Assembly: GCA_964344435.1 (NCBI GenBank) | Contig: CAYFNH010000002.1 | Span: forward strand, 6,796 to 70,795 | DNA length: 64,000 nucleotides | Direction: 5' to 3' | DNA from: Thiopontia sp964344435 | GTDB lineage: Bacteria > Pseudomonadota > Gammaproteobacteria > GCF-002020875 | Shown here: piece by piece, positions 24,161 to 36,742 of the stretch | How the letters are laid out: each line of letters begins with the position of its first letter | Position numbering within the stretch: the first letter of the stretch is position 1 | Made by a program: the position numbers and the translations under genes | Notes under the pieces: generated by a model | The model's database searches: none | What the model was told of the DNA's origin: nothing | What the model saw: only the letters and a program-made list of their open reading frames with translations

Positions 24161-24379
24161 CTATCCTTCTCGATTGATTACGAAATTCTCAAGATAGTCC
24201 CGATAGAGCTGCACCACATTGGCTACGCTCACCGATTCGTCAGGAACGAATCGGGACGCATCCCGTGCGCCCGAAGGGGACACACCAGGGACGGTGTAGA
24301 TCAGCTGCGAAGACATCTCCTGAAAGGCATCATCGGAGTCCGTCACCAGATAAATATGGGTCAATCCCTCTCTGATCAA
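24161..24379 (-). pseudogene. Gene fragment, possibly the end of a DNA methyltransferase-like gene
   Basis: A 72-codon frame reading LTHIYLVTDSDDAFQEM and later VVQLYRDYLENFVINRE. These pieces look like the C-terminus of a larger protein; my weak association is with site-specific DNA methyltransferases. The middle is encoded by the triple-hairpin element at 24233..24297, which appears inserted. No N-terminal part is visible upstream. Treat it as debris. Confidence 0.3.
24233..24297. repeat. REP-like element with three adjacent hairpins
   Basis: Three stems follow one another: CGATTCGT/ACGAATCG (24233-24253), CGGGA/TCCCG (24252-24265) and ACACC/GGTGT (24282-24297). The cluster lies inside the fragment ORF and resembles a repetitive extragenic palindrome unit. 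I found no second copy in the window. Confidence 0.5.
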
Positions 24380-24443
24380 TCAGGTCATCAATAGCTGCCA
24401 TAGCAGACCTCTATAGATTTTGAATACAGGGCAAATTTTATCA

Positions 24444-25070
24444 CTACTCTAATCCCCATTGAGGAATCAACTGCTGCTCCAGACCCAACTGATCCAGAAT
24501 CCGTGCCACCACAAAATCAACCAGGTCTTCCACCGACTGGGGCTGCTGATAGAGTCCTGGGCTGGCCGGTAGAATGGTGACACCATTTTGCGACAACTTG
24601 AGCATATTCTCCAGATGGATGGTGGAGTAGGGGGTCTCTCTTGGGACCAGAATCAGCTTTCTCCGCTCCTTGATCATTACATCGGCGGCACGCTCCAGCA
24701 GGTTATCACTACTACCATGTGCAATCGCCGAGAGTGCCCCCATCGAGCAGGGGCAGACCACCATCGCACGCGGGCCACCGCTACCACTGGCCACCGGAGA
24801 CAACCACTCCTGTTTTTCATACAGTGCCAACTGGCCCGGTTCTGCATGAAAGCGCTCCGCCAACAACAGTTGGGCCGTCTCACTCTCCGCCGGCAGGGCC
24901 ACACCGGCTTCCATCTCCATCACGATCCGGGCGGCATCAGAGAGCATCAACCAGACCCGCTGCTCTGCTGCCAGCAGTTGCTCCAGCAGGCGCAGTGCAT
25001 AGGCTGCACCGGAGGCCCCGGTCACTCCCAGCGCAATGCTGTTGCTGCGACTCCAGTTGGATTGGTTCAT
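24444..25070 (-). CDS. ubiX: Flavin prenyltransferase UbiX
   Basis: A 208-residue flavoprotein making prenylated FMN, the cofactor of UbiD decarboxylases in ubiquinone synthesis. The N-terminal ALGVTGASGAAYALRLLEQL, the mid-region CPCSMGALSAIAHG and LVPRETPYS are diagnostic. It overlaps mpl by four bases (ATGA). No ubiD is in the window. Confidence 0.95.
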   Translation of the reverse strand: MNQSNWSRSNSIALGVTGASGAAYALRLLEQLLAAEQRVWLMLSDAARIVMEMEAGVALPAESETAQLLLAERFHAEPGQLALYEKQEWLSPVASGSGGPRAMVVCPCSMGALSAIAHGSSDNLLERAADVMIKERRKLILVPRETPYSTIHLENMLKLSQNGVTILPASPGLYQQPQSVEDLVDFVVARILDQLGLEQQLIPQWGLE

Positions 25071-26413
25071 GCCTGTGACAACCCCGCCAGCAGCTTCTGG
25101 TGAATCCCGCCAAATCCGCCATTACTCATCACCAATAGGTGGTCACCAGACTGGCACCATGCCAGTGCCTGCTCAACCATCTGCTCGACCGAGGGGAGCA
25201 ACTGATACGCCACAGTACTCTCCGCCATTGCCTCGGCAAGATCCCACTCCAATCCTTGATCGAGCAACAGAACCCGATCTGCAGCCTTGAATGCAGCCGC
25301 CAGGGTGTGTTGATGCACCCCCATCCGCATGGTGTTGGAGCGCGGCTCCATAATCGCCAGAATACGATCCGACCCCACCTGCTCACGTAGCCCCTGCAGG
25401 GTCAGCTTGATCGCCGTGGGGTGGTGGGCAAAGTCATCATAGACCTGCACGCCATTGACCTCCCCTCGTAGCTCCATACGGCGCTTCACATTGCGGAACT
25501 CGGTCAGTGCATCAATCGCATGGTGGGCAGGCACACCGGCATGACGGGCAGCTGCAATCGCCGCCAATGCGTTATTACTGTTATGTACCCCGCTCAGGGA
25601 CCAGTTGACCTCCCCCTGCAGCGCTTCATCAATCTGCACCTCAAAACGGCCCCAGGCCGGAGCGGTCTGCTTTGCCTGCCATCCACCACCGATGGTTTCC
25701 GTTGGGCTCCAGCACCCCATCTCCAGCACCTCATCTACCGCAGCTACCGACTGTGGATGGACAATCAACCCGTTCCCCGGCACCGTACGCAGCAGGTGGT
25801 GGAACTGGCGCTGTATCGCCGCCAGATCATCAAAAATATCGGCATGATCAAACTCCAGATTGTTCACCACCAGGGTACGAGGACGGTAGTGGACGAACTT
25901 GGAACGCTTGTCGAAAAAGGCGGTGTCGTACTCATCCGCCTCCACCACAAAGAAGGGGGTCTCTCCCAGGCGAGCAGAAACTGCGAAATTCTGTGGTACA
26001 CCGCCAATCAGAAAACCGGGGCTCATCCCGGCGTATTCCAGAACCCACGCCAGCATGCTCGCAGTCGTGGTCTTGCCATGGGTGCCGGATACCGCCAGTA
26101 CCCAACGCCCCTGCAACACATGCTCGGCCAGCCACTGCGGGCCCGAGGTGTAGGGCAGCCCCTGTTCCAGCACATACTCCACCGCCGGATTACCTCGGCT
26201 CATCGCATTGCCAACCACCACCATGTCGGGGGCGGGCTGAAGATGAGCAGGGTCATACCCCTCCTGCAGACTGATCCCCGCCTCTTCCAGCTGTGTACTC
26301 ATGGGTGGATAGACATTGGCATCAGAGCCGGACACGGTATGCCCCGCTGCACGTGCCAGCAGTGCGATACCGCCCATAAAGGTACCGCAGATGCCCAAAA
26401 TATGGATATTCAT
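25067..26413 (-). CDS. mpl: UDP-N-acetylmuramate:L-alanyl-gamma-D-glutamyl-meso-diaminopimelate ligase
   Basis: Mur-ligase family enzyme that recycles the murein tripeptide onto UDP-MurNAc. At 448 residues it matches E. coli Mpl. ILGICGTFMGGIALLARAAGH is the N-terminal Rossmann motif, VSGTHGKTTTASMLAW the ATP P-loop, and VYDDFAHHPTAI the C-terminal domain motif. It starts 26 bases from the divergent arsC-like gene and is coupled to ubiX downstream. Confidence 0.96.
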   Translation of the reverse strand: MNIHILGICGTFMGGIALLARAAGHTVSGSDANVYPPMSTQLEEAGISLQEGYDPAHLQPAPDMVVVGNAMSRGNPAVEYVLEQGLPYTSGPQWLAEHVLQGRWVLAVSGTHGKTTTASMLAWVLEYAGMSPGFLIGGVPQNFAVSARLGETPFFVVEADEYDTAFFDKRSKFVHYRPRTLVVNNLEFDHADIFDDLAAIQRQFHHLLRTVPGNGLIVHPQSVAAVDEVLEMGCWSPTETIGGGWQAKQTAPAWGRFEVQIDEALQGEVNWSLSGVHNSNNALAAIAAARHAGVPAHHAIDALTEFRNVKRRMELRGEVNGVQVYDDFAHHPTAIKLTLQGLREQVGSDRILAIMEPRSNTMRMGVHQHTLAAAFKAADRVLLLDQGLEWDLAEAMAESTVAYQLLPSVEQMVEQALAWCQSGDHLLVMSNGGFGGIHQKLLAGLSQA

Positions 26414-26439
26414 AGGGTGGCTATGGTAGCGTATATGGC

Positions 26440-26790
26440 ATGAATGTTCTCTACGGAATCCCCAACTGCGACACCATCCGCAAGGCCAAAAAATGGCTCA
26501 CAACCGCCGGTGTTGATTTTCAATTTCACGACCTGCGCAAGGATGGCATCGATGCCGCTCTGCTACACAAATGGGTCACCCAAGTCGGCTGGGAAGTGCT
26601 GCTCAATAAACGGGGCACCACCTGGCGGCAGATCCCTGCTGAACAGAAAGGTTCGCTGGATGAGGCGAGTGCCATTACCCTGCTGTTGGAGCATCCTGCA
26701 ATGATCAAGCGCCCTGTACTGGAAAGTGACCAATTCTCACAGATCGAGGTTGGCTTCTCCGAACCGCGCTACCGGGAAATTTTTGGTTGA
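26440..26790 (+). CDS. ArsC/Spx family thioredoxin-fold protein (YffB-like)
   Basis: A 116-residue protein with NVLYGIPNCDTIRKAKKWL, FHDLRKDG, LLNKRGTTWR and HPAMIKRPVL. It has a single Cys in the PNCDT motif, as in the YffB/Spx branch. It is annotated as arsenate-reductase-like but is probably a glutathione-dependent thiol reductase. It reads away from mpl and stands alone before the tRNA. Confidence 0.9.
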   Translation: MNVLYGIPNCDTIRKAKKWLTTAGVDFQFHDLRKDGIDAALLHKWVTQVGWEVLLNKRGTTWRQIPAEQKGSLDEASAITLLLEHPAMIKRPVLESDQFSQIEVGFSEPRYREIFG

Positions 26791-26815
26791 TTGGCCTGTA
26801 GCTGCAACAAAGAAA

Positions 26816-26846
26816 AACGCCTTGCCAGTTATGCTGACAAGGCGTT
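26816..26846 (-). terminator. Terminator hairpin for tRNA-Phe (possibly bidirectional)
   Basis: AACGCCTTG (26816-26824) pairs perfectly with CAAGGCGTT (26838-26846). On the reverse strand it is followed by a T-run (TTTTTC), so it ends the tRNA transcript seven bases after the CCA. It may also stop the arsC-like transcript from the other side. Confidence 0.8.
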
Positions 26847-26852
26847 ACTTTA

Positions 26853-26928
<76 letters not shown>

Positions 26929-27094
26929 AGATTGGCTCTGTACTGCACGATACAGCGAGCTGCGTATTGAACCCTATTCGTCTCATCAGGTCAAGGGGTA
27001 TGCAGCTGCAAATGTACTCAATCGTTGTTGCTACTAACCTCTTTTACCTATACCCTACTTTCTCCGGAATTGGGGAAGAAGGGGGAATCCATTG

Positions 27095-28243
27095 ATGGAT
27101 ATTGAGACACTAATACAGCGCAATCGGGAACAGTTCAAGGCACTTAATATCGAGGATCTGTTGACGATCCGCAACCACTCGAACGACTTCAACGGCACCC
27201 GGGCCGAACAGGTCAATATGCGCCTGCAGCTGATTGCGCTCGCCTTTGGGGTGATGGCTCCATTCTGGATTCCGATCGATTACTACTCTCTCGATCAGAT
27301 CGCCTTTTACGACATGGTGTGGATGCGTATCGGCTTCTCGCTTTCGATGCTGGTGATCGGTTTCTGGGCAACCCAAACCTTCGACATTCACAGCAGTCGA
27401 ATACGCTTGGCCATGATGCTGCTTCCTCCCGGAATCTTCTATGCCAGCTCTTTACACATACTCGATGGGGCGGTCACCAATGATGCCCTGCTGGTCGGCT
27501 ACACTTTTTTCCCCTTTCTCATGGTGGTGATGCTGACCATCTTCCCTCTTACCATGCTGGAGGGGTTGAGTTATACCGCACTGATTACCCTGTTTGCCCT
27601 TGCCCCTCATATCATGCAGGGGGCTCTGTTCAGTGCCGAGTCATTGAAGGACCTCTGGCTGCTGGGGCTGCTGGCCGGCATCTGCATGTGGCCGGGCATG
27701 GCACAGCTGCATATGTTGCTCACCCTCTATCGACAGGCAAGTCGTGACCCCCTTACCCGCTTGGTCAACCGGCGCATTCTGATGAAGCTGTTAGAGCAGG
27801 AGATCAAATCCTCCCGACAGCAACCAGACCGCCCCCTCTCCATCCTGCTGATGGATCTGGATCGGTTCAAGCGCGTCAATGACACCTACGGACATCTGGT
27901 GGGGGATCAGGTACTGATCGACTTCAGCAACCTGTTGCAGGAGAGTGTACGCAATAGTGATATCGCCGGGCGCTACGGTGGCGAAGAGTTTATGGTACTG
28001 CTACCCAATAGTGATGCCGACACCGCAAAGGCCATTGCCAACATCATCCACAAGGGGTGTCACCAACGCTCCATCGAGGTCACAAACGAGCAACAGGAAA
28101 TGAGCATTCTCAACTACACCGTAAGCATCGGGGTCGCCCAGCTACAGCCGGGAGAACAGGGGCTTCAACTGATCGAGCGGGTAGATGATGGGCTCTATCT
28201 GGCCAAGGATGGTGGCCGTGACCGGGTCACTCTGGTCACATAA
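27095..28243 (+). CDS. Membrane-bound diguanylate cyclase (GGDEF)
   Basis: A 382-residue protein with five or six membrane helices in residues 45-215 and a C-terminal GGDEF domain. The active site is GRYGGEEF, with DLDRFKRVNDTYGH earlier. The inhibitory I-site RNSD lies exactly five residues before GGEEF, so c-di-GMP product inhibition is expected. The N-terminal domain resembles no sensor I can name. ATG 27095 is favoured over the adjacent TTG 27092. The gene ends just before the first MITE copy. Confidence 0.92.
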   Translation: MDIETLIQRNREQFKALNIEDLLTIRNHSNDFNGTRAEQVNMRLQLIALAFGVMAPFWIPIDYYSLDQIAFYDMVWMRIGFSLSMLVIGFWATQTFDIHSSRIRLAMMLLPPGIFYASSLHILDGAVTNDALLVGYTFFPFLMVVMLTIFPLTMLEGLSYTALITLFALAPHIMQGALFSAESLKDLWLLGLLAGICMWPGMAQLHMLLTLYRQASRDPLTRLVNRRILMKLLEQEIKSSRQQPDRPLSILLMDLDRFKRVNDTYGHLVGDQVLIDFSNLLQESVRNSDIAGRYGGEEFMVLLPNSDADTAKAIANIIHKGCHQRSIEVTNEQQEMSILNYTVSIGVAQLQPGEQGLQLIERVDDGLYLAKDGGRDRVTLVT

Positions 28244-28253
28244 AGCTCACTTG

Positions 28254-28491
28254 AACCTAGATTCCTCAGTTGGACGGGCCAAAGTGTGCGTACAGGCGTG
28301 CGCAGGACAAGGCACAACGACGCGTAATAGCCAGCTATTGCAAGGAGTTGTAACGCAGTAATGCGTGCGCCTGTGCGTGCAATTTGGTTCGTAGCGATCT
28401 TCACCCGTTGAGTGAAGCTGGTTTCTTGAGAAATTGTTTGCATAAGAAGATGTTGAGCCTGCTTCAAGCGGTCAACTGAGGATTCTAGGTT
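28254..28491. mobile_element. MITE-like element, copy 1 (238 bp)
   Basis: The 19-bp termini AACCTAGATTCCTCAGTTG and CAACTGAGGATTCTAGGTT are inverted repeats with one mismatch. A second 238-bp copy with the same ends is at 37973..38210; I count about nine substitutions and no gaps. The interior contains an imperfect long hairpin (TGCGTACAGGCGTGCGCA against TGCGTGCGCCTGTGCGTGCA). It has no transposase. It fills the convergent gap between the diguanylate cyclase and the following reverse-strand gene. Target duplications are not clear. Confidence 0.85.
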
Positions 28492-28497
28492 AAAGAC

Positions 28498-29448
28498 TCA
28501 CTTTCGGCGCAGCTTTTCGACCACCTCGGCACCGTAGAGCTCAACCATCGTTGACTCTCCCAGCTTTGCCATCATCTGGCGCTGGGTCTTCTGTACCTTG
28601 TAGCGCATACCACGCTCCTGATAGGCCGCTACCAGAGATACCCACGCCTTGCGGTTCCTGTCATTGGCCACCAGTGCCACTTTCAGCATCTGAATGGCCC
28701 GCATCGCCTTGATATTGTCACTTTTGGGTCTGGGGCGGCTCCCCTGTTCCTGATAGTGGTCGGACAGTTCGTGGCGCTGAGGCTGGGTCATTTTGTCCCG
28801 CTCCATCATTGCTGGTAACTCTTTCAGAAACTGGTCGATGGATCCCATATTCTTGATCTTCTCATCGATCTGACTAACCAGTTTACCCAGTGCGGTGGTG
28901 GAGAAGTCCCGGAGCTGGACATCCTTTTGACTCCCGGTCTGTTCCCAGTGGCGATCCAGCGCCAGAAACCAGTAGACGATAGCCAGAAAGCAGACCAGGA
29001 TAAAGAGGCTTCCGATCTGTATGATCCTGCGCTCCCAGCTCCACCCGGACTTTTCAGCCTCCTCTTCCTCGGATGCAGCACCTTCCCCCTCTTCAGAGTC
29101 ACTCTCCTCAGACTCTGCCACCTCAACACCAACACCCCCGGTTACCTCTTCCTGCTGGGGTTCCGCCTCCTCTTCCGGCTCGGGTTCTGGCTCCGGTTCC
29201 GGCTCCGGATCCATCAGATCACGCAACTTGATTTCACAACCCGCCTCAATCAGTTCACGGATCGCCGTCTGCGCCTCCTTGAGGGTAAAGAAGGAGACCG
29301 GCAGTTTGAAGGGTGGGGACTGCACCGCCCGATAGGCATCCTCGGAACTCATCGAATAGTGCTGCTGCAACAGTTGAACAACCTTGCCCTGACCGCTGGG
29401 AACCGCAACCACCGTTGCGATGATGGTTGGATACTCATTAAAACTCAT
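28498..29448 (-). CDS. Membrane protein of unknown function with L7/L12-like N-terminal domain (paralogue A)
   Basis: A 316-residue protein I cannot name. Residues 1-77 look like the compact fold of the ribosomal protein L7/L12 C-terminal domain (SFFTLKEAQTAIRELIEAGCEI). Residues about 78-133 are a Glu/Pro acidic linker (DPEPEPEPEPEPEE). One membrane helix follows at about 144-165, then a soluble alpha-helical region ending MLKVALVANDRNRKAWVSLV. The same layout and several of the same motifs occur in the gene at 29955. By position it is the last gene of a metH operon. Confidence 0.6.
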   Translation of the reverse strand: MSFNEYPTIIATVVAVPSGQGKVVQLLQQHYSMSSEDAYRAVQSPPFKLPVSFFTLKEAQTAIRELIEAGCEIKLRDLMDPEPEPEPEPEPEEEAEPQQEEVTGGVGVEVAESEESDSEEGEGAASEEEEAEKSGWSWERRIIQIGSLFILVCFLAIVYWFLALDRHWEQTGSQKDVQLRDFSTTALGKLVSQIDEKIKNMGSIDQFLKELPAMMERDKMTQPQRHELSDHYQEQGSRPRPKSDNIKAMRAIQMLKVALVANDRNRKAWVSLVAAYQERGMRYKVQKTQRQMMAKLGESTMVELYGAEVVEKLRRK

Positions 29449-29466
29449 GACTGCCTATCTTCTCTC

Positions 29467-29955
29467 TTATCTACCGCAACATTTTTTGTATTTTTTACCC
29501 GATCCACACGGGCAGGGTTCGTTTCGCCCCACCTTTTTCGCTGCATTGCGAACCGTCTCCGGCTTGGGCATTTCACCATCCACATACACCCAGTTACCCG
29601 CCACTTTTTCAAACTGACTCACCTCATGGGCCTGACGCAGACCGCCACGATCCCGGTAGTTGGCCTTGAACTCGACCACTCCAGTCTGATCCTCTGCCCC
29701 ACCCTGCTCGGTTGCCACGATCTCCAACCCCAACCATTGCGAATCCAGCGACCACTTTCTGGCCGCTTCCAGATCGTGATCATCACGATGATCCGGATGG
29801 AGCGTATTATGGATGTAGTCAATCTCGCCCTTCACATAGGCACTATAGCGCGAACGCATCAACTGCTCGGCTGTCTCCGGGCTCTGCTCTCCCTGATGAA
29901 AAGGTTGACAACAGGACTCATAGGGGCGGCCAGAGCCGCAGGGACATTCACTCAT
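29467..29955 (-). CDS. ychJ: YchJ family zinc-binding (SEC-C) protein
   Basis: A 162-residue protein with cysteine knots at both ends: CPCGSGRPYESCC at the start and CPCGSGKKYKKCC at the end. Between them is the YchJ core (MRSRYSAYVKGEIDYI, HPDHR, FKANYRD). SEC-C motifs bind zinc; the protein's role is unknown. The ATG overlaps the stop of the upstream gene (ATGA), so it is coupled. GTG 29958 is a possible alternative start. Confidence 0.93.
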   Translation of the reverse strand: MSECPCGSGRPYESCCQPFHQGEQSPETAEQLMRSRYSAYVKGEIDYIHNTLHPDHRDDHDLEAARKWSLDSQWLGLEIVATEQGGAEDQTGVVEFKANYRDRGGLRQAHEVSQFEKVAGNWVYVDGEMPKPETVRNAAKKVGRNEPCPCGSGKKYKKCCGR

Positions 29956-30878
29956 CACGCTTCACTCTCTTCAGCTAGGATCTCGGCAGTATCCTCTTCT
30001 CCAAAAATCTCAACCATCTCTTTACGCAACTCTTCCACCTTCAAACTGGCACCGATCGCCTGATACTCTGCCACCAACCGCCTCCAGGCATCCTTGTTCT
30101 TGCGATAGAAGGCAATGGAAACCTGTAGCATCTCGATGTTGTGCTGGCGGGTCTCCCGGTGCCGTATCGGTTTGTCGCCCTTGACCTCCTTCTGGTAGGT
30201 AGTAGAGTGCTCGACCCGCTGTGCCGGGGTATAGTTCTGTTTCTCGATAAATGCCTGCAGATTACTCACCACCTGAGCAAAGGATCCACCGGATCCCCCT
30301 CCTCCATGCAGCTGACTCATAATCCGCTGATCAACCTTACCAGAGACAGTATCGGTATCACCATCACTCATCTGCTGATACCCATACAGCGCCATGGCGA
30401 GAACGGCACCAACCGCCAGAGCAATACCGGCGATATGCTTCCACGGTTTTGGTGTAGCCTTCTCTTCCTTCTTATCCTTCTCCTCCATCTCCGAACTGCG
30501 CTGCTCTCGCGCGCCAACCGGCTCTCCTCCCTGCTCATCACGAGAAGGTCGAGTTGCCTCTCGCTGCACAGCAGAGATGGTCTCTTCAACCATATCCTCA
30601 TCACTCTCACCCCGGGCTGCCTTCTCGGCCCTGGCCTTGCGCTCACTGAGGCTTTCGGTACCAATCATGCACCCCAGCGCCTCCAGCTTGCTGACAAAGT
30701 CCTTGGCCTCTTCCCGTGAAGGGAACCCCATCGGGATCTCGAAGGGAAGCTGGTGCTCCACCAGCTCTGCCTCCCCGTGGCCCAGCACCACATTCTCTTC
30801 CAGCCAGTCCACCACCTCCTGCAGCTGTTTTTTGTGGTGGAACCCACGAATCAACACAAAAAAGACATCACTACTCAT
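29955..30878 (-). CDS. Membrane protein of unknown function with L7/L12-like N-terminal domain (paralogue B)
   Basis: A 307-residue relative of the protein at 28498. The N-terminal domain has GFPSREEAKDFVSKLEALGCMI, close to the SKEEAEEIKKKLEEAGA helix of L7/L12. A charged linker (about 85-143) is followed by one membrane helix (HIAGIALAVGAVLAMALYGY) and a C-terminal region with LQVSIAFYRKNKDAWRRLVA, matching paralogue A. The charged linker on the N-terminal side suggests the L7/L12-like domain is cytoplasmic and the C-terminus periplasmic. It lies 55 bases after metH and is coupled to ychJ. Confidence 0.6.
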   Translation of the reverse strand: MSSDVFFVLIRGFHHKKQLQEVVDWLEENVVLGHGEAELVEHQLPFEIPMGFPSREEAKDFVSKLEALGCMIGTESLSERKARAEKAARGESDEDMVEETISAVQREATRPSRDEQGGEPVGAREQRSSEMEEKDKKEEKATPKPWKHIAGIALAVGAVLAMALYGYQQMSDGDTDTVSGKVDQRIMSQLHGGGGSGGSFAQVVSNLQAFIEKQNYTPAQRVEHSTTYQKEVKGDKPIRHRETRQHNIEMLQVSIAFYRKNKDAWRRLVAEYQAIGASLKVEELRKEMVEIFGEEDTAEILAEESEA

Positions 30879-30933
30879 GCGCTACCTATCCCCCATTCGC
30901 CTTGGCATACCTGGCTTCTGCGATGTAATCCAC

Positions 30934-34629
<3,696 letters not shown>

Positions 34630-34710
34630 TCATTTGCTTCCAAAAGGGATAGCCCCCCATTTTACCTCAAGAATTGGGTAGAATCTCTAACTCTGACACC
34701 CTTACCCATC

Positions 34711-36684
34711 ATGAAACTGCCTCAACTCTCGATCCGCACCCGGCTGCTGCTATTCTCAATCCTGTTGATTCTGATTGGAGTCAGCATCACGGTCGCGGTT
34801 TCACTCTATGTACAGGTACATACACTGTAGAAGAGCTTCCAACACCAGGGCCAGAAGATCACTGAAATTCTTGCTGCCAACATCCAGACCTCCTTTCGCA
34901 ACCGGGAGGTCGAAAAACTCAAGGTTCAGCTACAAAACCTGAGACAGGGGGAGCATCTTCTACAGGGACTGATTCTGGATCAGCAGGGCACGGTTGTTAC
35001 CGATGGCAGCGAAGAGAACCAACTGCAGGGGAAACAGATCCCCGACCTGCTGCCGATACTACAGAACCTGAAACAGAAGCGTGAAATCACCCAGGCCTGG
35101 GAGCACAACAACCACATCGCCATCACCCACCGGGTGGTCACCACCACGGGGGACTTTCTCGGCTACATCCACCTGGAACTCAGCCGCGACCACATTGACC
35201 ATGCGACCCACGCACTTTTGCAGCAGTTCCTGGTACTGGAGCTTCTGCTACTGATCTTCTCCACCATCGCCGGAGTGCTGCTGGCCAACTACTTTCACTA
35301 CCCACTCAAGGAGGCAGTCGCATCCGCCAACCGTATCGCAATGGGCAACTATGATGTTCCTCCCAACAACCGTTCAGATGAGTTTGGTGAGCTCAGCTGT
35401 GCTCTGCAGCAGATGGGACAACAGATCGATGAAACCATCCATGCACTCAATGGAGCACAACTGGAGATGGAGGAGATCTTTCGCTCAATGACCGATGGCG
35501 TGCTGCTAATCGATCGCAGCGGTATCATCACCAAACTCAACCAGCGCATGGAGATTCTTTGTCACCGGCTCCATAGTGATCTGGTAGGGCAGCCTCTCAG
35601 TATGATCATCGCCGGAGAATACACTCTGGATTCACTCCACGGAGATGGTATCGAAAAAATTCTGCTACGCCCGGAGGATGAGGTTTCGGTACAGGTATCC
35701 GGCGCACTCATCCACCCACCCCACCTCGACCACCCAATCGGCTCGGTCATCGTAATCCATGACCTCAGTGACCGCATGCGAGCAGAATCACAGGAGCAGT
35801 ATGCCGCCTTCCAGGCCGGCATTGCCGAGATGGGGGCATCGGTACTGCATAATATCGGCAATGTCATTACCGGCATGACCGGGCACATTATCAAGCTACA
35901 GTCCCGCATTCGCCCACTGGAGAAGCTGATCCCTGCGCTCAACCGCTTTGCCGAAGAGAGCGAGCGTAACGCCAAAGAGTGCGACGATACCGAGACCCTG
36001 AGGAGCCGCCTGATCGAGACCACCAAGGTGCTCAAGAGCAGCACCGACAGCTTTGCGCGCATCCATCAGCAGTTTGATAACCTGAAAAAGCTGGAGAGCG
36101 GTATTCGTCATATCGGTGACATCATCTCCATTCAGCAGAGTGCATCACGCCCGGTACTTACTGCCACCCGCTTCAACCTCAAACAGCTGGTGGATGACAC
36201 CTACAGCCTGATCGATGAACGCCTCTCCAAATACTCGGTGGAGTGGCGTGGCCGCTTCTCAGCCGAGATCACAACGGTACAGCTACCCCGCAACCCACTG
36301 ATGCAGCTGTTACTCAACCTGATCAAGAACAGTCTCGAGGCGATTATTGCCGAGATGCTGGAGAACCAGGAGCTGGTGGGAGTAATCACCCTCACGGTCG
36401 AACCACAACCGGATGGTCACTTCAGTATCACCATTACCGACAACGGCTGTGGCATCAAACCCGAACAGCTGGAGAAGATTTTCACCCCTCGTTACACCAC
36501 CAAGTCAACCGGTAGTGGCTACGGGCTTCACTCTGCAATCAACTTTGTACGCCAGATCGACGGCAAAATCGAGGCAGAGAGCGACGGTCCCCACAGCGGC
36601 GCCCGGATTATCCTCACGCTGCCACTGAAGGTGGAGAAGGAGATTGCTGCAGATATCAACCCAACCACCATTGAAATTGGATAA
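34711..36684 (+). pseudogene. Membrane sensor histidine kinase with an in-frame amber stop
   Basis: One continuous frame of 658 codons runs from ATG 34711 to TAA 36684 except for TAG at 34828-34830, after residue 39. Before the stop is the first membrane helix (LLLFSILLILIGVSITVAVSLYV). After it come a periplasmic sensor region, a second helix, HAMP, a PAS domain and a kinase core. The H-box is of the unusual type ASVLHNIGNVITGM, and the ATPase has NLIKNSLEA, DNGCGI and GSGYGLHS. All downstream motifs are intact, so the lesion is recent, a sequencing error, or read through. Translation could also restart at GTG 35134, giving 516 residues that begin within the sensor region and keep the second helix. 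It diverges from metH. Confidence 0.85.
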
Positions 36685-36698
36685 AACTCTCCTATATT
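36671..36698 (+). promoter_or_regulatory. Promoter for hsp20 (sigma-70 or heat-shock type)
   Basis: TTGAAA (36671-36676) and TATATT (36693-36698) are 16 bases apart. The same bases also read as GAAA-N14-CCTATAT, close to the sigma-32 pattern GAAA-N11/16-CCCCAT. It overlaps the end of the upstream kinase gene. Confidence 0.4.
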
Positions 36699-36742
36699 GA
36701 GGATGAAAGCATCTTGCTTTCTTGTTAACCAGGAGGTGTATC

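Noticed and set aside
28927..30063. A 378-codon forward ORF opposite the paralogue A and ychJ genes
   Set aside because: It runs across two convincing reverse-strand genes and has no motif.
34828..34830. TAG read as a sense codon (amber recoding or pyrrolysine)
   Set aside because: TAG ends several intact genes here (response regulator at 7837, rhodanese at 14756, S49 peptidase at 20821), and no suppressor or methylamine gene is visible.
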